Assembly: GCA_030062745.1 (NCBI GenBank)
Contig: CP099848.1
Coordinates: forward strand, 3,129,501-3,193,500
Reading direction: 5' to 3'
Length of the DNA stretch: 64,000 nt
From: Capitulum mitella
Lineage: Eukaryota; Arthropoda; Thecostraca; Pollicipedomorpha; Pollicipedidae
Made by a program: the position numbers and the translations under genes
Shown here: positions 58,501-64,000 of the stretch, one piece after another
Position numbering within the stretch: the stretch's first letter is position 1
Layout of the letters: every line of letters starts with the position of its first letter
The notes under the pieces: model-generated
The model's input: only the letters and a program-made list of their open reading frames with translations
What the model was told of the DNA's origin: nothing
Databases searched by the model: none

Positions 58501-60960
58501 TAACAGGTCAGGGGCGTGGTTTGTGTAAATGGCTGGGGAGGGACGAGGAAGCGCCTGACAACCTAACCTAGCCTCAAGTGTGGCTTTCTGCAGGACTTTG
58601 GTCCACTTTGTGCTGACGGGCAGCACTTTTTCCAATACGTCATTGCCTTTTTACACACATTTGGGATTTTTTGCCGGAGAAGAAATTTATAGAAAACGAC
58701 ACCCCTGATCACTGTGCCTGTCTGACCACCAAATCCGTCGCTCTTTATTTTCTAAACGTCTCAGTTCATTTGATATCGTCAGTTCATTTGATTTGATATT
58801 TCTGCCTGTCTGTTACCTACTGCGGCCATTACGGTTGCCATTTTTGGCTATTTCCGTTCTTAACACTGTCAGGAAACATTGGGAGGCCAAAACCATCTCT
58901 CATTGGGCCAAAATCCACTTTGGGTAGGTCATAACCCCTCAAAAAATACAAATCGACACCCTATATCAGGTTTGTATCGCACTCGTGTTTCGTAATGTTT
59001 CCGGATGTGGGCATACATTGGTCATGAATCGTACATCACGACTCAGATGTAAGAGAGACAGAGGCCACCGCTAACTGGGCTCATCTGTAAGGAGGATTGC
59101 TGGCTTCAAATGCATCTGCTTACATCAAAAACCGTGCGTAGCTTGCGCTTTTCTGCGACGGATCAGCTGAGCGGACCACGCAATACAGCCCGGTCACCAA
59201 TGATCGCCAGTTTAAATAGGTAAAGCGCCGGAGACAGGTGCCAACAGAAAGAGCAGGAACGGCCTTTACAGACTCGATTAACTTGGAAGACTCTTAAAAA
59301 CTCTGACACAAATCGGAAATGGCCTGGTCCCGATGGACGGAACGCGATACCAGCCTAAATGAAGATAACGCGGCTTATCTTGCTGATGCAAGTTAAAGCT
59401 AATGTTCTGAACAGACTATCGCCTTCACAGTACGCATTCCGTACTTTCGTTTCAGAAGGCAGACGAAAGAACACTAATGAGCAGGTGAAGGTGGAATGTA
59501 CTTGGTTGACTATCCAAATATGATGGCGCCGCCACAATGTCGGTTAGTTTAGAAATCACATAGTTAAACCTGCATAATGTACCTAGATGAGGGGCCCATG
59601 CCATCTTACCATAGCCATCATGGGAAGGGGTAGAGCCCAAAACCGTGTGGTGTGGATGTCATCTAAGTGAAGATTGCTGCATCTTTTGCAAAATTTTACC
59701 TCTCCCCCTCTCTCTCTCCCTATCGCGACTTTTTCAGATTTTCGAGAAGGCTACTTGTTTGCCTCTGATATAGAAGTCAGTGAGCAGTGCATCCATATAC
59801 CTGAAAATGGGTTCTAATGAGTTTGTACCACAGCTCCTCATTTCATCCCGAATAGCTGGATTCCACTTGACATAACATCACTGGAGTTCGTAATGCCGGA
59901 GCGCCAGTGTCATAGTTTTCGAGGCGTTTTTTAATCAGTCAGGGAAAGTGCCATCTTGACACAGTTTCTTTGCATGTAGTGCCAAGTGGGTTAGGGCCGC
60001 TACACCCGTTGCAGCGCGTCCATCTTCTCACAATTTACAGATCAGGAATGGTTTACCCGGATTAGATCTAATACCGATTATCATTTTCCCGAAACAAAAT
60101 GGCATGGGAAGGGCAAATGCGTTTTAGCTTATCACTCACCACCTGTTGGTTCACAATGCCATTTGTGAGGGTATTATTATGGAACAAGGCATTGTTCTTC
60201 CCGAAAAAATTAACATCATTTCGTTCGCCGCAACACCAATAGTATATACAGTAAAGCAGTAAAACAGGGCACACATACGCAAACACGAGTGCACAAGATG
60301 TTTAAAGACTGCACTATCGCTTGTGTGTCTTTGCACATGCAAGCCAAGAATACAAAAATTTACGAAGCTTGGAATTTCAAAGTTCTGGTGCATAATATGT
60401 GCACTAGGAGTTTTTGCAGAGACAATGAAGGCAGCTGCTTGACTTGCGTTTTTCTCGTATTATTACTTAAGCTATTACTTCCATCGCGCATTAAAAATTG
60501 AGGGATTTGGTTTACGGTTGTTTGTGGTAATGAGTGTTCAACGAAAGTTTCGCCACACGTCAAAATCTGGTAAGACATCAACGATTTCAAGGCATCTCTT
60601 TCCATGAAATGCCCAAATGCTTAGAACGGAATCCTACGAAAGATGGAGGTGCGCGTCACAGTTTCTTTCATGAAGAAACTATGGTTTCTGTGGAGGTTGC
60701 ATGTTAGGAAATTAACGGTATCCGTCCTTGAGGAAGTGAGCATGAGTGCATGGAACGATGTGCATAGCAATGACATGTCACCATGCCGCTCTCCAGCGAA
60801 TCAGAAGATGAATTTTACATCGAGAGTGGAAACTGCATGCACCAGTGCCGGCAGCCCACATCCGAGGGCCTCCTCTGGCGCCCCAGCCAGCGCGGTGAAG
60901 AAACAGGTTTGGCGAGAGAGGAGGAGGAAACATCCGGTCTCGATCTGCGTAATCGTCCTC
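58500..60960. other. No supported gene; one family E fragment
   Basis: Intergenic sequence before gene 2. Apart from the family E fragment at 58850-58961 and a CT-rich run near 59700-59722, nothing recognisable. A frame at 60783-60986 (67 codons, acidic and Arg-rich, ATG in ACC context) ends 29 bp before the gene 2 TATA box; it has no known motif. Confidence 0.4.
58850..58961 (-). mobile_element. Family E element fragment (left end, inverted)
   Basis: Reverse-complemented, it starts GGGTGTCGATTTGTATTTTT, then GGTTTTGGCCTCCC, with AAGAACGG farther in. This is the order seen at the left end of the 9042-9489 copy. Only about 110 bp remain. Confidence 0.6.
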
Positions 60961-61014
60961 GTCCTTGCTGTTTCGGGCAGTTCTGACCGGCCTTGGTCCC
61001 TGCCGCGGCTCGGC

Positions 61015-61022
61015 TATATAAA
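61015..61022 (+). promoter_or_regulatory. TATA box of gene 2
   Basis: TATATAAA lies 57 bp before the ATG, exactly the distance seen in gene 1. The extended block GCTATATAAAC and GGCCTTG upstream (about 60989) are shared with gene 1. Confidence 0.88.
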
Positions 61023-61047
61023 CAGCGGCGTGGGCCTCATCCAGAAG

Positions 61048-61059
61048 CACTTCCCTCCA
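61048..61059 (+). promoter_or_regulatory. GCACTTCCCTCC start-site block, gene 2
   Basis: Identical to 53140-53151 of gene 1, at the expected distance after the TATA box. The leader that follows (GACAAC, CACAG, CG) also matches gene 1 up to the ATG. Confidence 0.65.
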
Positions 61060-61079
61060 GCGGAGACAACACAGTCGCC

Positions 61080-62112
61080 ATGCGCGCTCTGGTGGGTACA
61101 TGCAGAGGTGTCAGTGCTTCTGGGCATTTCGCTGTCGTTCGTTTGTCCAGACTGCGGCCTGCTGTGTTTGACTGGCTCAATTGCGCTCTGACATCGAAGG
61201 CGCTCTTATCGCACAATGACTGCTTAAACGGAAGGACTATCGGCCATGTCCACTTAGCCAAACAGCGGCGAGTGTGGCGCCTCCTGTGCTGACAATCCGA
61301 CCGCGGACTGAGTTGCACGTGTTCCGCAGGTCCTCATCTCGGCGGCGCTGACGCTCGCCCGGGCGATGCCGAATCCTGTGCACCACCACGGGATGCTCTG
61401 CGTGCCAGAGCCTGCTCACGCGGCGGCGGCCGGGCCGGCTCCTCCGGCCGCCGCCGCCGCTGCTGTCGACACGACCGCTGCCGAGGCCGCCGCCGCCACC
61501 ACCCCTGGGCCCGACCCTGCCGCCGCTGCTGGAGTCGCCCCTGCCGCTGCTCCTGAGGCTGCCGTCGCTGCTGGCGACGCCGAGGCCGGAGAAGTGGTTG
61601 AGGCTGCCAATGCTGGAAAGGCTGCTGGAGCTGCTGAAACTGCTGAAGCTGGCGAGGCGGCTGAGGCTGGAGAGGCTGCTGAAGCTGCTGAAGCTGGTGA
61701 GGCGGCTGAGGCCGGAGAGGCTGCTGGAGCTGCTGAAACTGCTGAAGCTGGCGAGGCGGATGAGGCCGGAGAGGCGGCTGAGGCTGCTGAGGCTGGTGAG
61801 GCAGCTGAGGCTGGAGAGGCCGCTGAAGCTGCTGAAGCTGGCGAGGCGGCTGAGGCCGGAGAGGCGGCTGAGGCTGCTGAAACTTCTGAAGCTGGCGAGG
61901 CGGCTGAGGCCGGAGAGGCGGCTGAGGCTGCTGAGGCTGGTGAGGCAGCTGAGGCTGGAGAGGCCGCTGAAGCTGCTGAAGCTGGTGAGGCGGCTGAGGC
62001 CGGAGAGGCTGCCGAAGCTGGTGAGGGTGCCGAGGGTGCTGAAGCCGGTGAAGCAGGAGAAGGTGGTGAAGGCGGTGAGGCTAGCGAAGGCGATGCTGGC
62101 ATGAGGCGCTGA
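61080..62112 (+). CDS. Gene 2: secreted Ala/Glu/Gly-rich acidic repeat protein (264 aa, two exons)
   Basis: Exon 1 is ATG plus three codons (MRAL, 61080-61091). The intron 61092-61329 starts GTGGGT and ends TGTTCCGCAG; phase 0. Exon 2 (61330-62109, stop TGA 62110-62112) starts VLISAALTLARA, completing a signal peptide with likely cleavage after residue 16. The head MPNPVHHHGMLCVPEP carries the only cysteine (Cys28). Next is an Ala/Pro-rich segment of about 70 residues, then repeats of a 15-residue unit (AEAGEAAEAAEAGEA and variants; 45 bp) with Glu as almost the only charged residue, and a Gly/Glu-rich end (GEGGEGGEASEGDAGMRR). No membrane segment follows the signal. Ala/Glu repeats may form acidic helices. 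It shares promoter, exon layout, leader and single Cys with gene 1 but not the tail, so the tails were probably replaced or grown separately. Function unknown; a secreted structural or matrix role is inference. Confidence 0.83.
61092..61329 (+). other. Intron 1 of gene 2 (238 bp, phase 0)
   Basis: Donor CTG|GTGGGT, acceptor GTTCCGCAG|GTC. It sits after codon 4, within the signal peptide, as in gene 1. The acceptor is followed by GTYCT in both genes (Val-Leu). Confidence 0.83.
61610..62060. repeat. 45-bp coding repeat array (Ala/Glu/Gly)
   Basis: Imperfect units built from GCTGAGGCTGGAGAGGC and GCTGAAGCTGCTGAAGCTGG, read as AEAGEA and AEAAEA modules alternating to about 15 residues. The opposite strand (Ser/Leu- or Ala/Ser/Pro-rich frames of 228-294 codons) and the +2 frame (Leu/Arg-rich) are open as by-products. 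Confidence 0.88.
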
Positions 62113-64000
62113 ATATCTCAATTGCCATAATTGTTGTCAGCTAGCATAATTTCGGTCATTTGACCGGAATTGGTCCCTGCTGGCTTATCATTGTCACTCG
62201 ATGTCATTGATCGGTCATCGGCAGTCGCGTCATCTTCCGTGTGGCGCCATCCTCAGTCAACGTTGTTTTCGTGGAGTGGAAGTGCTCTGTGTATTATTGT
62301 CCGCTGGCCGTGTGGAATTGGTCCCACTATGTGGGAAGCATTCCAGAAGAGTACGGGCAACGTGGCTCCATTTCCTTGTCTTTAAATGTCTTTTTCTTCT
62401 GCGCATGTCATTTATTAACCGTCTTCGACACTGCGGATTTCCTTTTCTGTCATGTCCATTGTCAAATGCATGTATCAAAAGTTGTACATATCCCCAAGAA
62501 ATGAGTATACGCAATACAGCGTAAACCACGGAAAGGTTTTGAAAATATGGAATACGCCAGGAATGAAACATTCAAGAATGAGACCTTGCACCGGCATACG
62601 GTTTCCACTGAAATCGCGTTTTTTCGTCATAGGAATAGACCGTAAATTGTCTCCAAACCTTACGCAACGTGCTGACGAGAAAAGGAATGCCAGAGAAAGC
62701 TATAGGCTGCACGAGGTTCAAAGCATAAACAAATGTTTTTAGTGGGCTCGTCATTCCTTAGCCAACGTCATGTTTCAGCATGACACCCTCTGATTTGCGC
62801 ACTTTCTCCCCCGGCATGAAAAGCCAATGTCTCAGAACATCTTGAGCATATCAGGACGATATTAGTCAGACCTCACCAACAAAAACTCATGGTTTGGGGC
62901 TTATGCGGGGGACATAAATCAGGCCTGAAAGCACCGGGCTGCGAAGTGTTAGCATTCGAGTTTCTGTACAAGGACATGTTTGCTATCTTCTGCATTTTTC
63001 AGCGTAACTGCCAAACTGCAAACGTCGGCGGCCCCACTTTTCAGTGAAACCCATTTCGTGTCAAAACGATAAAAAAATAAAAACGTAAGATAAAATAAAA
63101 AACAAAAAATGATTGGCATGATAACCACATCATGTCCTACAACGCCACAAGCTGAGTCGATGATGCGGTTCCTGTTCATATGAAAGGCCATGTGAAAGTA
63201 CATGTCAAAGGTCATAGATCAGGCCATAGCCTAGTTTGAATTCGTGATCTTAATCGAATTCGCGTGACTATTGCGAAAAAAACAAATATCTGTGACAACA
63301 CAAATTTGTTTAACGCTGTATCTTGACAGGACGTACAAAATCTTGCCAAATTCGACCATTCTTGCTTTGAATGTGCTTTTGGAGCACAGAGCGCCGTCAA
63401 ATGTAGCGTTTTGACCCTACCTGTGGCGTCGTTGGTTAACTGGAGGTCAACCGATGAGGAATATCTGGTGACACAGGGTGACAGGCTATCGATTGTCGCT
63501 TGAATCATCAAAATCGGACAATTAGTCCTCGAGATAGGCGGGGGAGGGACTAAAAATTGGACCTCATACCCCGAAGCCACCGAAATACCTCAGTCAGTGC
63601 CATGTGTTATGGTCAAGCCGACTCAGGCCTGGATGGGCCGGCCACACAATTGGGTTTTTCTTCGGTCACTTGGTGTGTAGACTATTCTACTGTGGACTGT
63701 ACAAAGACTACAGTAGAATGTACTCTACTGTAGACTCTGCAACCGAGCATTTGTTGTCCCAGGACTCTGCGTTGTCCTGGGACAACTAGGCAGGTGAGTT
63801 TTGTGTTCTGTTGCCTAAACCAGCCGAGAAATGCGAAGATAGGTAGGATGTGTTTTCACTGCATCCCAAATGAGCTCAAGCCAAACATAAATCAGTTAGG
63901 TAACTGTGAGGCATTATCCAATCAAATGCCCTCGGAGGCGCATAGGCAGTATCTTTTTCATACAAGAATCCAGATATGAATAAAATATGTTATCACGCTT
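62113..64000. other. No supported gene; downstream of gene 2
   Basis: No AATAAA is seen within about 900 bp of the gene 2 stop; the nearest are in an A-rich run at about 63073-63100, so the 3' end of gene 2 is unresolved. No further TATA plus GCACTTCCCTCC promoter was found before 64000. Short open frames lack motifs. Confidence 0.4.
63684..63786. repeat. Two adjacent hairpins
   Basis: GTTGTCCCAGGAC (63753-63765) and GTCCTGGGACAAC (63774-63786) are perfect 13-bp inverted arms with an 8-base loop. Just before, ATTCTACTGT (63684-63693) pairs with ACAGTAGAAT (63710-63719). No T-run follows, and nothing suggests a known RNA gene. Confidence 0.75.

Noticed and set aside
60783-60986. 67-codon frame ending just before the gene 2 TATA box
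   Set aside because: ATG context is acceptable, but there is no known motif, no counterpart upstream of gene 1 and no promoter signal.
61237-62121. Minus-strand frames of 294 and 228 codons opposite gene 2
   Set aside because: By-products of the 45-bp Ala/Glu repeat; no start context, promoter or paralogue support.

Overview
The window looks like metazoan nuclear DNA, most likely from a marine invertebrate; the phylum cannot be fixed from sequence alone. Reasons: spliced genes with TATA boxes and GT...AG introns, no bacterial-style gene packing, and dense mixed transposable-element (TE) debris (pogo-like, TTAA-flanked non-autonomous elements, Penelope-like, CR1/jockey-like) between very few genes.

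Only two intact host genes are well supported, both on the + strand near the right end. Gene 1 (53173-55014) encodes a 472-residue secreted protein that is almost pure Asp/Gly with spaced Lys. Gene 2 (61080-62112) encodes a 264-residue secreted protein that is almost pure Ala/Glu/Gly. Their tails are unrelated in composition, but they share a layout: TATATAAA box, the block GCACTTCCCTCC, a first coding exon of only four codons (MRTL / MRAL), a phase-0 intron directly after it, a second exon that completes the signal peptide, one single cysteine (residue 27 / 28) in a short His-containing head, and then a long acidic repeat tail. They look like diverged tandem paralogues of an acidic, low-complexity secreted family. 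A structural, mineral-matrix, mucus or adhesive role is possible but is inference.

The rest is layered TE sequence. Family A (TTAA target, ends CCCTATTCCCGG) has two complete copies (17332-18542, 20261-21473), one copy interrupted by a reverse-transcriptase LINE fragment (46251-49680), one old copy split by a 4.55-kb pogo-like transposon with TA duplication (2045-2397 and 6955-7763), and a fragment (40753-40850). Family B (TTAA, ends CCCG) has three copies (2710-3869 inside the pogo-like element, 36552-37813, and 42707-43909 inverted), each with a dense cluster of AGGTCA half-sites. Family C is a single 1.7-kb element (30604-32320). Family E (ends with GGTGTCGAT) has one clean copy (9042-9489), one enlarged copy (about 44070-45560) and a fragment. 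Other items are a Penelope-like relic with a 44-bp satellite and a 16-bp minisatellite (26.0-28.3 kb), a CR1-like ORF1 relic between the two genes (57375-58500), a fold-back element (50930-52070) and several small palindromes. Long stretches hold nothing that can be supported as a gene.
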